Shown here piece after piece: positions 47,860 to 61,285 of a DNA stretch of 64,000 nucleotides (within the stretch, counting starts at the first letter, position 1; each line of letters begins with the position of its first letter). Below the pieces are notes generated by a model. That model saw only the letters and a list, made by a program, of their open reading frames with translations. It was not told the DNA's origin and made no database searches. The stretch spans positions 1 to 64,000 of the forward strand of contig NZ_BAHD01000025.1 of the NCBI RefSeq assembly GCF_000298215.1, read 5' to 3'. Origin of the DNA: Kineosphaera limosa NBRC 100340. GTDB taxonomy: Bacteria; Actinomycetota; Actinomycetes; Actinomycetales; Dermatophilaceae. Position numbers and translations under genes: made by a program.

Positions 47860-48816
47860 ATGACGCAGGTTCTGGTTCTCGTCGACCACGTCGACGGACA
47901 GGTACGCAAGACAACGTTCGAGTTGCTGACGCTGGCGGCCCGGCTCGGTGAGCCCGCCGCCGTCTTCATCGGGGACGGTCTCGACGCCGCCACCGGTGCG
48001 CTCGGGGAGTACGGCGCGCAGACGATCTACGCCGTCTCCGGGGCAGACATCGACGACTACCTCGTGGCCCCGGTCGCGGAGGTGCTGGCTCAGCTCGTCG
48101 AGTCGGCCGCGCCGGCCGCTGTGCTCGTGTCGAGTTCGGCGCACGGCAAGGAGATCGCCGCCCGCCTGGCCATCAAGACCGGCTCGGGGCTGATCACCGA
48201 CGCCATCGACGTGCGGGCCGGGGACGGGGGAGTCGAGACCACCCAGTCGGTGTTCGCCGGCTCCTACACCGTCGACTCGCGGGTCACCCACGGCACCCCG
48301 ATCATCACGGTCAAGCCCAACTCGTGCGCCCCCGAGCAGCGCTCCAGGCAGGCCGAGGTGCAGCAGACCGACGTGCAGATCTCGGACGGCGCCAAGGCGG
48401 CCAAGATCACCGAGCGCCGGGAGAAGCAGGCGACCGGTCGACCGGAGCTGACCGAGGCGGCCATCGTCGTCTCCGGCGGACGGGGCACCTCCGGCGACTT
48501 CGGGCCCGTGGAGTCCCTGGCCGACGCCCTCGGTGCGGCCGTGGGCGCCTCCCGGGCCGCGGTGGACGCCGGGTGGTATCCGCACACCAGCCAGGTCGGC
48601 CAGACCGGCAAGCAGGTCTCGCCGCAGCTGTACGTCGCCTGCGGAATCTCGGGTGCGATTCAGCACCGCGCGGGCATGCAGACGTCGAAGACGATCATCG
48701 CCGTCAACAAGGACGAGGAGGCGCCGATCTTCGAGCTCGTCGACTTCGGCGTCATCGGCGACCTCTTCGAGGTGCTGCCGCAGACCACGGACGCGGTCAA
48801 CGCGCGTAAGGGCTGA
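47860..48816 (+). CDS. etfA: Electron transfer flavoprotein, alpha subunit
   Basis: A 318-residue protein. The C-terminal FAD domain has VSGGRGTSGDFGPVESLADALGA, SRAAVDAGWYPHTSQVGQTGKQVSPQLYVACGISGAIQH and IIAVNKDEEAPIFELVDFGVIGD, all standard FAD-contact segments of EtfA/FixB. The methylsuccinyl-CoA dehydrogenase step of the ethylmalonyl-CoA pathway would need this carrier, though that gene is not in the window. Followed by two hairpins that end the operon. Confidence 0.96.
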   Translation: MTQVLVLVDHVDGQVRKTTFELLTLAARLGEPAAVFIGDGLDAATGALGEYGAQTIYAVSGADIDDYLVAPVAEVLAQLVESAAPAAVLVSSSAHGKEIAARLAIKTGSGLITDAIDVRAGDGGVETTQSVFAGSYTVDSRVTHGTPIITVKPNSCAPEQRSRQAEVQQTDVQISDGAKAAKITERREKQATGRPELTEAAIVVSGGRGTSGDFGPVESLADALGAAVGASRAAVDAGWYPHTSQVGQTGKQVSPQLYVACGISGAIQHRAGMQTSKTIIAVNKDEEAPIFELVDFGVIGDLFEVLPQTTDAVNARKG

Positions 48817-48839
48817 TCGCGGCCAAGCGCAGCGATTCG

Positions 48840-48875
48840 CGACGGGGTCGGAGGCGGGTGCCTCCGACCCCGTCG
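48840..48875 (+). terminator. Terminator hairpin after etfA
   Basis: Perfect 16-bp stem (48840-48855 with 48860-48875) and a 4-nt loop, 23 bp after the etfA stop. Confidence 0.88.
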
Positions 48876-48910
48876 GCGTTTCCGCCAGGGGCTCGCGGGT
48901 GACGGCATAA

Positions 48911-48950
48911 CTGAACCCCGACGGCTTCGGGGGGCAGCGTCGGGGCTCAG
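48911..48950 (+). terminator. Second hairpin after etfA
   Basis: 13-bp arms (48911-48923 and 48938-48950) with one G-U-type mismatch and a 14-nt loop; a T-containing stretch follows. A back-up terminator or a structured 3' end. Confidence 0.55.
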
Positions 48951-49418
48951 TCGTTCTGTGGGGATCGGCGTCGCGGGTGTTCGCGTCTGCGGCGATCCGG
49001 CTCTCTGCAGTTGTTAGGTCAGATGTCACAACGTCGTGCTGTTGTCAGTACGTCACACGCTGACAATGTCGACCTTTGTCACACGGTGGTACCTATCTCC
49101 GGCTTTGTGCACTGCCTGCGATGGCTGCCCACCACTGTCATTCTGACTGCCTGTCGGCCGAAGGTCGTCCCACATCAGTACTTTACGACCTCTTGAAGGT
49201 ATCCCACTCTTGCCTCGAAGCAAGAACACTGCAGTTCGTGGCGTTGCGCAATCTTCCGATGGGTGTTCGACATCACAGGGGTGTGTCGGGGCCTGCGGCG
49301 TCATCCGGTGGCGCCGCGCAGGCCGCTGGCCTGCGCAGTCCCGCGGTTCACCAAAGGTCGCCGCTCGGCGGGTGAGAGTCCTCGAGGGGCCCTTGCGAGA
49401 GCGTTCTAAGATCTGAGA
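48951..49418. other. Long non-coding gap before the cysteine desulfurase gene
   Basis: About 470 bp with visibly lower GC than the neighbours and no convincing ORF (the best, 61 codons at 49011, has no support). It contains a perfect inverted repeat TTGTCAG-N11-CTGACAA (49042-49066), inside and around which GTCAC/GTCAG words recur (49025, 49044, 49052, 49078), suggesting a direct-repeat regulator site. It could also hold a small RNA; nothing further can be shown by eye. Confidence 0.5.
49407..49412 (+). promoter_or_regulatory. -10 box of a probable leaderless promoter for the cysteine desulfurase gene
   Basis: TAAGAT, 6 nt, then the ATG at 49419. No ribosome site. Confidence 0.6.
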
Positions 49419-50654
49419 ATGAGTTCTCTGCGCCCGGCCGGCGAGCGTGGCTCGCGCGGAATATATCTGGATCACGCGGCGACAACCGTCGTGCGACCCG
49501 AGGCGATCGCGGCTATGAGCGCAGAGCTTGCGCAGGTCGGCAATCCTTCCTCCCAACATGGCAGCGGCCGTGACGCGCGCCGCCGCCTGGAGGAGCGACG
49601 CGAAGAGATGGCTTCGGCTTTGGGGGCCCGGCCCTCGGAGCTGCTCGTCACCTCCGGCGGTACCGAGGCCGACAATCTCGCGGTCATCGGGCTGTTCCGG
49701 GCTCGCAAGCGCGCCGATGCCACGCGGGTCCGGCTCATCGTCTCGGCCCTGGAGCACCCGGCCGTCCGCGACGTGGCCCGCACCCTCGTGGAGCGCGAGG
49801 GCGCCCAGCTGACGTGGGTCCAGCCCGACCGCGACGGCATCGTCACCGTCGAAGCGATGCGGGCGGCACTCGCGCAGGACGGTGGCCCGCAGAACGTCGC
49901 GCTGGCGGCCTGCATGTGGGTGAACAACGAGATCGGGACGATTCAGCCGGTCGAGCAGATCGCGCAGCTCCTCGCCGAACACGACATCCCGCTGCACGTC
50001 GACGCGGTGCAGGCCGCCGGTCGCATCCCGTTCGACTTCGCCGCCCTCGGGGCGGCAACCGCAGCGGTCTCGGGGCACAAGCTCGGTGGGCCGACCGGCG
50101 TCGGCCTACTGCTGGCGCGCCGCGACGCCCCCCTGGAGGCGGTCTCCCTCGGGGGCGGACAGGAGCGTGGCATCCGCAGCGGCACGCTGGCCGGCGGCCT
50201 GGTGGCCGGCCTGAGCACGGCGCTGGTGCTGGCCGTCGCCGAACAGGGCCCGGAGGCGCAGCGGCTCGTCGCCCTGCGCGATCGGCTCATCACCGGTGCC
50301 CAAGACCTCGTGCCCGGGACCCTCGTCACGGGGGCCTGGGAGCCCGGCGACAGTACCCGGCGCAGCCCGTCGAACGCCCACCTGCTCGTGCCGGACAGCG
50401 AGGGCGATTCGCTGCTCTTCCTGCTCGACGCCGCCGGCATCGAATGCTCCACCGGGTCGGCGTGCCACGCGGGTGTGCCGCAGCCCAGCGACGTGGTGCT
50501 GGCCATGGGGTACAGCGAGGAGCAGGCGCGCGGGGCCTTGCGACTGAGCCTGGGCCACACCAGCACGGAGGCGGACGTCGAGGCCTTCCTGGCCGCTTTC
50601 GGCCAGGCGGTGCAGCGTGCCCAGCGCGCGCACCGGGCGGCGAGGGCCGGCTGA
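49419..50654 (+). CDS. iscS: Cysteine desulfurase (IscS/NifS type)
   Basis: A 411-residue PLP enzyme that takes sulfur from cysteine as a persulfide. Seen: [60 protein letters not shown], the PLP Lys in [15 protein letters not shown], and the persulfide Cys in [17 protein letters not shown] (about residue 345). Its TGA overlaps the mnmA ATG, so sulfur is probably handed to MnmA for tRNA thiolation. Matches Rv3025c-Rv3024c order. Confidence 0.94.
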   Translation: MSSLRPAGERGSRGIYLDHAATTVVRPEAIAAMSAELAQVGNPSSQHGSGRDARRRLEERREEMASALGARPSELLVTSGGTEADNLAVIGLFRARKRADATRVRLIVSALEHPAVRDVARTLVEREGAQLTWVQPDRDGIVTVEAMRAALAQDGGPQNVALAACMWVNNEIGTIQPVEQIAQLLAEHDIPLHVDAVQAAGRIPFDFAALGAATAAVSGHKLGGPTGVGLLLARRDAPLEAVSLGGGQERGIRSGTLAGGLVAGLSTALVLAVAEQGPEAQRLVALRDRLITGAQDLVPGTLVTGAWEPGDSTRRSPSNAHLLVPDSEGDSLLFLLDAAGIECSTGSACHAGVPQPSDVVLAMGYSEEQARGALRLSLGHTSTEADVEAFLAAFGQAVQRAQRAHRAARAG

Positions 50655-51748
50655 TGCGGGTCGTGGCCGCGATGAGCGGCGGGGTGGACTCGGCCGTGGC
50701 CGCCGCCCGCATGATGGAAGCCGGTCACGACGTGGTCGGGGTGCATCTGGCGCTGAGCAGTTCGGCGGCCACCCTGCGGGAGAGCGCGCGCGGCTGCTGC
50801 ACGCTGGAGGATGCCGGCGACGCTCGGCGGGTCGCCGATCGCCTCGGCATCCCCTTCTATGTGTGGGACCTCGCCGAACGCTTCCGCCGCGATGTCATCG
50901 ACGACTTCGTCGCCGAGTACGAGGCCGGCCGTACCCCCAATCCGTGCTTGCGCTGCAACGAGAAGATCAAGTTCGCGGCGCTCCTGGACAAGGCGTGGGC
51001 ATTGGGTTTCGACGCCGTCGCCACCGGGCACTACGCGCGCATCGTCGAGCCCGACGACCCGGCGTGCCGCACCGGCAAGCGTGAGCTGCACCGTGCCGTC
51101 GACCCCGCCAAGGACCAGTCGTATGTGCTGGGGGTATTGGACGCCGACCAGCTCGCCGGCGCGTTCTTCCCGCTCGGCGACTCGACCAAGACCCAGGTTC
51201 GGGCCGAGGCCGCCGAGCGGGGCTTCGCCGTGGCCAAGAAGCCCGACAGCCACGACATCTGCTTCATCGCCGATGGCGACACCCGCGGCTGGCTGGAGCG
51301 GCGCCTGGGTCAGCAACCGGGCGACATCGTCGACGACCGGGGCGACGTGGTCGGCAGCCACGACGGCGCCTTCGCCTACACCGTCGGCCAGCGGCGCGGA
51401 TTGCGGCTGAACCGCCCGGCCGCCGACGGTCGCCCTCGGTATGTCGTGCGCACCGATCCGGCGAGCAACACCGTCTTCGTGGGGGCCCAGGAGCTGCTCG
51501 GCATCGACTCGATCACCGCGCAGAACGTGCGCTGGTGCGGGCCGGCCCCCAGCGGTCAGGTGCCGGTCGGGGCGCAGCTGCGCGCGCACGGCGAGGAGGT
51601 GCCCGCGCATGCCGCCGTTCGCGACGGGCAGTTGCACGTCGCCCTCGAGCGCTGCGTCCGCGGGGTGGCGCCGGGCCAGTCCGTGGTGCTCTACGACGGA
51701 ACCAGGGTGCTCGGCTCGGGCACGATCGCGCAGACCGCGCGCGCCTGA
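50654..51748 (+). CDS. mnmA: tRNA-specific 2-thiouridylase
   Basis: A 364-residue enzyme that makes 2-thiouridine at the wobble position of Lys, Glu and Gln tRNAs. PP-loop [17 protein letters not shown] at the N-terminus; catalytic cysteines in [13 protein letters not shown] (about residue 100) and [14 protein letters not shown] (about residue 200); TGHYAR and [10 protein letters not shown]. The ATG at 50654 overlaps the cysteine desulfurase stop (TGATG), so the pair is coupled. Confidence 0.95.
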   Translation: MRVVAAMSGGVDSAVAAARMMEAGHDVVGVHLALSSSAATLRESARGCCTLEDAGDARRVADRLGIPFYVWDLAERFRRDVIDDFVAEYEAGRTPNPCLRCNEKIKFAALLDKAWALGFDAVATGHYARIVEPDDPACRTGKRELHRAVDPAKDQSYVLGVLDADQLAGAFFPLGDSTKTQVRAEAAERGFAVAKKPDSHDICFIADGDTRGWLERRLGQQPGDIVDDRGDVVGSHDGAFAYTVGQRRGLRLNRPAADGRPRYVVRTDPASNTVFVGAQELLGIDSITAQNVRWCGPAPSGQVPVGAQLRAHGEEVPAHAAVRDGQLHVALERCVRGVAPGQSVVLYDGTRVLGSGTIAQTARA

Positions 51749-51839
51749 GCGGGGCGGCCGACGTCGGCCCCCGCGACCCCCGCCGATCCGCGAGGGGCAG
51801 GGGGTGCCAGGAGGGTGAGCCATCGCTCGGTGCGGTCGA

Positions 51840-51861
51840 ATTCACGCCCAGTTCGTTTACC
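51840..51861 (+). promoter_or_regulatory. Candidate PHO-box-like direct repeat before the alkaline phosphatase
   Basis: ATTCACGCCCA followed by GTTCGTTTACC, two 11-bp units like the GTTCACC-type repeats bound by PhoP in streptomycetes. About 95 bp before the phosphatase start. Weak match, but the context (a phosphatase) fits. Confidence 0.4.
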
Positions 51862-51954
51862 GGACAGGCGAATTCAACCGCCTATCGGTTGGCTACGGAT
51901 GCCACGAGGCGACGTGTTTCACCGACCAGCACCCTGACCCTCCAGGAGTTCTCG

Positions 51955-53987
51955 ATGACCGACCAGCCCGCGAACCGCCCCGATTCTGCTCGCCCCGGCG
52001 AGAACGCCGACGCACCCCGCGGGATGTCCCGCCGCACCGTCCTGCGGGGCGGTGGTGCCGGAGTTGCCGGCGCGGTGATCCTCGGCCTGGGCTGGAGCAA
52101 CTCCGCCTCCGCGGCCACTGCCGGCGCCCCCGCGGGTGCTGCCCCCAAGGCCGCCCCCAAGGCGGCCACCCCGCGCGCGGCCGCCAACCTGCGTTCGCTG
52201 GACCCGCACGCCTTCACCGGCCGCAGCATCACCGGTCGGCACCCTGAGTTCCTGCACGCCGCGGCGACCGGCCAGGTGGCCGTGCGCATCCTGCCGATCG
52301 ACCGGGCCAAGTTCCTCGTCAATTCGGTCTTCGACCTGCGGGTCGAGGCCACCGGCGTGGACCCCAACACCGCCAAGATCGAGATCAACGTCAGCGGCCC
52401 GGGCGGCGCCGCCAAGATCCTGGTCGGCACCCCGGAACGCACCAGCTCGGCGTCCAACAGCCTCGAAGTCACCTACCGCGACGTGCACTATCCGGCCGCG
52501 GGTACCTACACGATCACCGCCAAGGTCACCTCCGGCTCCGCCACCAAGGAGACCAAGGTCAGCAACGAGGCCGTGCTGGCCCGCGCCCGGCAGCGCCCGG
52601 TCAAGAACGTCATCTTCTTCCTCGGAGACGGCATGGGCCAGCCTGCGATCACCGCGGCGCGCATCCTGTCCAAGGGGATCTCCGAGGGCAAGTACCACGG
52701 GCTGCTCGAGATGGACCGGATGGAGTATCGCGGCCTGGTGACGACCTCCGGCTACGACTCCATCGCCACCGACTCGGCGAACTCGATGTCGTCGTACATG
52801 TGCGGGCACAAGTCGAGCGTCAACGCGATGGGCGTCTACGAGTCCAACGCCACCGACGCGAACGCGCACCCCAAGGTCGAGACGATGGCCGAGATGGTCA
52901 AGCGCGGCAAGAAGATGGCCGTCGGCATCGTCACCACCGCCGAGATCCAGGACGCCACACCCGCCGCGGTCTTCGCGCACACCCGCCGCCGCAGCGAGTA
53001 CGTCGAGATCATGCGTCAGTCGCTGCTGCCCGGCCAGATGCCCGACGTCTTCATGGGCGGCGGCATGGCCAGCCTCGTGCCGAGCAGTGTCGAGGGGTCC
53101 AAGCGCAAGGACGACACCGACCTGCGCAAAGAGTTCCAGGGCAAGGGCTTTGCCTACGCCACGAGCCGCGCCGAGCTGAAGAAGGCTGTCGCCGGCAACC
53201 CCGGCAAGCTGCTCGGCCTGTTCCACATGGGCATATGAGCGTCTACGTCGACCGGGAGATCACCAAGGACCCCAAGTCGCTCAAGGAGTTCAAGGACCAG
53301 CCGACGCTCATGGAGATGACCAAGGCCGCCCTGTCGGTGCTGGAGAAGAAGAAGGACGGCTTCTTCCTCGTCGTCGAGGGCGCCTCCATCGACAAGATGG
53401 AGCACCCGCTGGACGGCCCCCGCGCGGTCTTCGACTGCATCGAGCTGGACCAGGCCGTCGGCATCGCCAAGGAGTGGGCCAAGAAGCACGGTGACACCCT
53501 CATCGTCGTCACTGCCGACCACAACCACTCGATGAGCATCGTCGGCACCCACGACCGGCGGGAGAACCCGAACCCCGACCGCGAGGGCAACGGCGTGTAC
53601 GGCGACGCGGGCTTCCCGAACTACGTCGACTCCAACGGCAACGGCTTCCCCGACAGCCCAGACCCCGACATCCAGCTGTTCTTCGGCTGGAGCAACCACC
53701 CCGACCACCGCGACGACTTCCAGTTCAACCCCTCGTTCGAGCAGCCGGCTCTGGTCAACGAGGGGTCCGGTCAGTCCGAGCCCAACCCAGTGCGCGACCC
53801 GAACGCGCTGCTGCAGGTGGGTAACCTGCCGGGCGAGCAGAGCAACTGCGTGCACACGGTCGAGGACGTCTCGGTCGTGGCCTCGGGGCGCGGCAGCCAG
53901 CGCTTCAACGGCGTGCTGGACAACACCGAGATCTTCTTCGCCATGGCCGACGCGATGCAACTGCGCCTGCCGGCGCCCAAGAAGTAG
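51955..53987 (+). pseudogene. Tat-exported alkaline phosphatase interrupted by a frameshift
   Basis: Part 1 (51955-53238, 427 residues) has a twin-arginine signal (MSRRTVLRGG, Arg26-27), an Ig-like region, then FFLGDGMGQPAITAARI and the active Ser in TDSANSMSSYMCGHK. It ends LFHMGI-stop. Part 2 (53235-53987, 250 residues) resumes MSVYVDREI with the metal-ligand motifs FFLVVEGASIDKMEHPLD and LIVVTADHNHSMSIVG. The family reads HMGNMSV here, so one A is missing near 53233. Stop and new start overlap as ATGA. Neither half has a full active site. Either an inactivated gene, a sequence error, or two coupled half-proteins. Start at 51955 has CCAGGAG upstream. Confidence 0.85.
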
Positions 53988-53998
53988 ACCTACGCAAC

Positions 53999-54039
53999 TA
54001 AAGGGTGGCCCGAGGCGCAACGCCTCGGGCCACCCTTTA
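53999..54039. terminator. Two-way terminator between the phosphatase and symporter genes
   Basis: Perfect 19-bp stem (53999-54017 with 54021-54039) and a 3-nt loop; the ends are A-rich on the left and T-rich on the right, so it can work in both directions between these convergent genes. Confidence 0.9.
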
Positions 54040-54059
54040 CCGCTGGCTGGTAAAGCCGA

Positions 54060-55517
54060 TCAGTGCGAGCGCTCGTGGTGCTCGACCTGCTTGACCTCGC
54101 CACTGCGGACCCGGTTGAAGTACCCGACGATCTCGCGTCGGATGACCGGGGCCAAGAGGTACAGGCCGATGATGTTGAACAGGCCGAGCAGGAAGATCAT
54201 GGAGTCGGAGAAGTTGATGACCGAGTCAAGGCCGGCGGCCGCACCGATGACGGTGAAGACGCAGAAGATCACCTTGTAGGCGTTCTCCGCGATGCGGTTC
54301 TCGCCGGAAAGGTAGGACACGGCCTTCATGCCGTAGTACGCCCAGCTGAGCATCGTGGAGAACGCGAACAGGATGACGGCGACCGCCAAGACGATCGGGA
54401 ACCACGGCAGCACCGTCTCGAAGGCCCGCGACGTCAGACCCACACCACCGACGCGGCTGGCGTCGGGGTCGTTCCAGGCGCCGGTGATGACGATGGCCAG
54501 AGCGGTCATCGTGCAGATGACGATCGTGTCGATGAACGGCTCCAGGGCGGCGACGAAGCCCTCGGTGGCGGGCTCCTTGGTGCGGACCGCGGAGTGCGCG
54601 ACCGCGGCCGAACCCAGACCGGCCTCGTTGGAGAAGGCCGCTCGCTGGAAGCCGACGATGAGGGCGCCGATGACGCCACCGGTCGCGCCGGCGCCGGTGA
54701 AGGCGCCGTCGATGATCTGCCCGAAGGCGGCGGGCACCATGTTGACGTTGACGATGATGACGACGAGGCAGGCGGTGATGTAGAGGACGGCCATGAACGG
54801 CACGATCTTCTCGGTCACCCGCGCGATCGACTTGATGCCGCCGATGATGACGACGCCGACCAGCAGGGCGAAGCCCAGGCCGACGACCCAGCCGAGGCCG
54901 GCCAGCGGGCTGTTGTCCCCGCCGGTCACGCCGATGACCTGCGCCGTGGCCTGGTTGGACTGGAACATGTTGCCGCCGCCGAGCGAGCCGCCGATCATGC
55001 AGATCGCGTAGATCACGGCGAGGATCTTGCCGAAGGTGCCCAGGCCGATCGACTTCAGGCCGTCGGTGAGGTAGTACATCGGGCCACCGGAGACGGTGCC
55101 GTCCTCCCGCTCACGGCGGAACTTCACCGCGAGCATGCACTCGGCCATCTTGGTGCTCATGCCCAGGAATCCCGCGACGATCATCCAGAATGTCGCTCCC
55201 GGGCCGCCGATGGAGATCGCGACGGCGACACCGGCGATATTGCCCAGGCCGACTGTGCCGGAGACGGCGGTGGCCAGCGCTTGGAAGTGGGAGACCTCGC
55301 CGGCGTCCTTGGGATCGGAGTATTTGCCGCGCACCAGGTCGATCGCGAGCTTGAACCCGCGCACATTCATGAAGCCCAGATAGAACGTGAAGAATACGCC
55401 GGCAATGGCCAGCCAGAAGACGATGAGCGGCAGGGTGGCCCCGCCGATGTTGACGGAGAAGAAGACGACCCCGGTGATCCACTCGGAGAAGGCGTCGAAG
55501 AGCTGGACAATACCCAT
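54060..55517 (-). CDS. Sodium:alanine symporter family (AGCS) transporter
   Basis: A 485-residue membrane protein with about 10-11 helices. AGCS signatures: GTVGLGNIAGVAVAISIGGPGATFWMIVAGFLGMSTKMAECML and FSNEAGLGSAAVAHSAVRTKEPATEG. Members import alanine or glycine with Na+. The ATG at 55517 shares one base with the stop of the UspA gene (TAATG), so the two are coupled. The short basic/acidic C-terminus ends VKQVEHHERSH. Confidence 0.93.
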   Translation of the reverse strand: MGIVQLFDAFSEWITGVVFFSVNIGGATLPLIVFWLAIAGVFFTFYLGFMNVRGFKLAIDLVRGKYSDPKDAGEVSHFQALATAVSGTVGLGNIAGVAVAISIGGPGATFWMIVAGFLGMSTKMAECMLAVKFRREREDGTVSGGPMYYLTDGLKSIGLGTFGKILAVIYAICMIGGSLGGGNMFQSNQATAQVIGVTGGDNSPLAGLGWVVGLGFALLVGVVIIGGIKSIARVTEKIVPFMAVLYITACLVVIIVNVNMVPAAFGQIIDGAFTGAGATGGVIGALIVGFQRAAFSNEAGLGSAAVAHSAVRTKEPATEGFVAALEPFIDTIVICTMTALAIVITGAWNDPDASRVGGVGLTSRAFETVLPWFPIVLAVAVILFAFSTMLSWAYYGMKAVSYLSGENRIAENAYKVIFCVFTVIGAAAGLDSVINFSDSMIFLLGLFNIIGLYLLAPVIRREIVGYFNRVRSGEVKQVEHHERSH

Positions 55518-55948
55518 TACGGCACCACCGTTACGGGCACGGGCGAGTGCTGCACCAGGCGGGAGGCGGTGCTACCGAAGACGGTGCCTCGCAAGCCGGA
55601 GTCACCCGTGCGGCCCACGATGATGTGGCTCGCGTCGTGCTTGTAGGCCAGGTCGACGAGCGTCTCCGAGGGGTGACCGTGCTGCACCTCGGTCTGCGCG
55701 CTCAGGCCCGCCTCCTCGACGATCTTGGTCATCGGCTCGATGATCTGCTCGCGGGCGGTTACCAGCTCTTGCTCACGTCGCGCGTGGCGCTGCTCGTTGT
55801 CGCTGGGCGTGCTGAATGAGAACGGCGACCAGTTGATGACGTACGCGAGGATCAGGCTGAGATCTTCAGCGCGGGCCACGTCGACAGCGAAGCGCAATGC
55901 GCGCGTGGACGCATCGCCTCGGTCGACTCCGACGATGACCTTGGGCAT
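55517..55948 (-). CDS. Universal stress protein (UspA family)
   Basis: A 143-residue single-domain Usp: KVIVGVDRGDASTRALRFAVDVARAE at the N-terminus and the ATP-type loop IIVGRTGDSGLRGTVFGSTASRLVQHSPVPVTVV (G-2x-G-9x-G(S/T) pattern) at the C-terminus, so it probably binds ATP. GGAGG precedes the ATG at 55948 with short spacing. It is coupled to the alanine symporter gene, which suggests that it monitors or regulates that transporter. Confidence 0.9.
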   Translation of the reverse strand: MPKVIVGVDRGDASTRALRFAVDVARAEDLSLILAYVINWSPFSFSTPSDNEQRHARREQELVTAREQIIEPMTKIVEEAGLSAQTEVQHGHPSETLVDLAYKHDASHIIVGRTGDSGLRGTVFGSTASRLVQHSPVPVTVVP

Positions 55949-56153
55949 CGTCCCTCCTTGTGGGTTGCGGGAATGGTGAAGCGCCGCCCACCTGGACCGT
56001 CGTGCCCGTCCGGGTTGCGGTGCCCTGGGGTCACCATGACCGCCCCAATGGCGCCAGGTCGCGCATCGACCTCGTTTCGTAACCCGTTCTTTATGCCCTC
56101 GCTTTGTGTGCGATATGCGGTCCGCGATACCGCTGAGGCATCGTTTGCGCTGT
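55949..56153. other. 205-bp gap upstream of the UspA gene
   Basis: Holds the UspA ribosome site and, further up, a relatively AT-rich stretch (about 56075-56115) that probably carries the UspA-symporter promoter. No ORF or repeat seen. Confidence 0.35.
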
Positions 56154-57101
56154 TCAGGGACGGTTTCGGATGGGCGCCAAGGTGCCCGGGCTCCATTCCC
56201 ACGCCAGGCCCCACACCCCTGGGCCGAAGTCGCGCCGATAGCGCCGCAGCGTGTGGTCGATGACCGGCAGGGGAGTCGTGCGGCGGTCCTGCCCGATCTC
56301 GACGAACTCCTCCGCTTTGACCGGGATGGCCTGGGGGTCGAATTCGACCTCCAGGTAGCTCTCGCGCACCGTGCCGACGGTGCCGCGGCTCCAGTCCAGG
56401 AAGGGTTCGGTCTGCCCGCCGGCCCCGTTGGTGTACTGGATATGGACGACCTCGCCGACGTTCATCGGCCGCGGCAGCAGCAGCTCGGCGACGACCAGCG
56501 GCAGGTCCTTGCTCTCGACGACCTGGCCGATGCGGCAGTTGTTCTCGGCGCTGATGAAGGGGTAGGCGCCGGGGTCGTCGTGGCCGTACCACGTGGGGAG
56601 GCGGTCGACCCCCTCACGGGTGGCGCGCATGAGCGCCGTGACCAGGTGGCCTTCGAGGGTGCCGTCGCGGCGGATGCGCATGTGGTCGTGCACCGACAGG
56701 TACTCCATGCCCATGTCCCAGTTGAGCCCGAGCTCGGACATCAGCTGCGAGATGACCTCGGCGCGCTTGATGAAGCGCTCGGCCTGCACGAGGTTGCGTC
56801 CGTCGCCGGTGAGGCGGGTGGGGCGAGGGGGCACCAGCGAGGCCAGCGAGCCGCGTTCGACGCCGAGGATCTCTTCGAGGGCGCCCAGCGCCGCGATGGA
56901 GGTGCTGCGCTGCGGCACGCTGCGTCCCGTGCGCCAGTAGCTCAGGGTTGCGGTCGACAGGTCGTGGCCGCGCCGGCGTAGGTGGTAGGTGATGCGCTCC
57001 AGCGACAGCCCGCGCTGGTCCGTTGCCTCCCGAAAAGCGTGGGCGAAAGTAGTCGCTGAGCGTAGGTCGACGTCAGCTTCGTCGGAAGCAACCAATGCCA
57101 C
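56154..57101 (-). CDS. Helix-turn-helix (XRE-like) regulator with a large C-terminal domain
   Basis: A 315-residue protein. Residues about 15-75 form an XRE-like HTH: FAHAFREATDQRGLSLERITYHLRRRGHDLSTATLSYWRTGRSVPQRSTSIAALGALEEILGV. The other 230 residues, including NWDMGMEYLSVHDHMRIRRDGTLEGHLVTALMRAT and GDIVHIQYTNGAG-like segments, are of a type seen in actinobacterial regulators without known ligand. The GTG at 57101 is a best guess; a TTG six bases on has a better ribosome spacing. Target genes unknown. Confidence 0.7.
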   Translation of the reverse strand: MALVASDEADVDLRSATTFAHAFREATDQRGLSLERITYHLRRRGHDLSTATLSYWRTGRSVPQRSTSIAALGALEEILGVERGSLASLVPPRPTRLTGDGRNLVQAERFIKRAEVISQLMSELGLNWDMGMEYLSVHDHMRIRRDGTLEGHLVTALMRATREGVDRLPTWYGHDDPGAYPFISAENNCRIGQVVESKDLPLVVAELLLPRPMNVGEVVHIQYTNGAGGQTEPFLDWSRGTVGTVRESYLEVEFDPQAIPVKAEEFVEIGQDRRTTPLPVIDHTLRRYRRDFGPGVWGLAWEWSPGTLAPIRNRP

Positions 57102-57405
57102 GCCTTTCGTCGATGCTGCCCGCGTACTGCATCGGTGGTGCAGTGTCGTCGGCCGCGATCGGTGGGTGTGGTCGCGGCCGTGACCGCGGTCGCGGCCGGT
57201 TAACAACGGGCCACAAGAGACTAGACGTTCGTGTGCACGGATGTCCGTGCCCACATCCGCTTGCCGCCGTGTTAATGCTGGTCACAGTCTTCTCGGCCCC
57301 GCCAGATGACTCGTTCTGCGCGCCCGCCCCCGTAATTCATCGTAGATTGTGAGCTTGCCGAACGGGCTAAGTTAGGCCGCTGGAAACTCGGGTCGTCGCC
57401 GGAAT

Positions 57406-57435
57406 CACCGGGCTTTCCCGGAGGAAGTCCCGGTG
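57406..57435 (+). terminator. Hairpin followed by TTT upstream of the MetE-like gene
   Basis: 13-nt arms (57406-57418 and 57423-57435), 11 pairs, 4-nt loop, followed by TTT. No plus-strand gene precedes it closely, so it may be an attenuator or an insulator rather than a simple terminator. Confidence 0.4.
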
Positions 57436-57472
57436 TTTGGAGGGGGTCGAGACCGACCGGCGATGGGGCGCA

Positions 57473-57478
57473 TAGGGT
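57473..57478 (+). promoter_or_regulatory. -10 box of a probable leaderless promoter for the MetE-like gene
   Basis: TAGGGT, 8 nt, then the ATG at 57487. Confidence 0.45.
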
Positions 57479-57486
57479 CGGGGATC

Positions 57487-61281
<3,795 letters not shown>

Positions 61282-61285
<4 letters not shown>

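Larger units (their letters stand above)
57102..57486. other. 385-bp divergent gap between the HTH regulator and MetE-like genes
   Basis: Holds a duplicated GTCGCGGCCG word near 57174-57200 and a hairpin at 57406-57435. The AT-richer middle (about 57200-57350) probably carries the regulator promoter. No convincing ORF. Confidence 0.4.

Noticed and set aside
49011-49196. 61-codon ORF in the gap before the cysteine desulfurase gene
   Set aside because: No ribosome site or leaderless box, atypical composition, and it crosses the inverted repeat.
53225-53240. Programmed ribosomal frameshifting in the phosphatase gene
   Set aside because: No slippery heptamer or downstream pseudoknot is visible at the break, and the family does not use recoding; a mutation or error is simpler.
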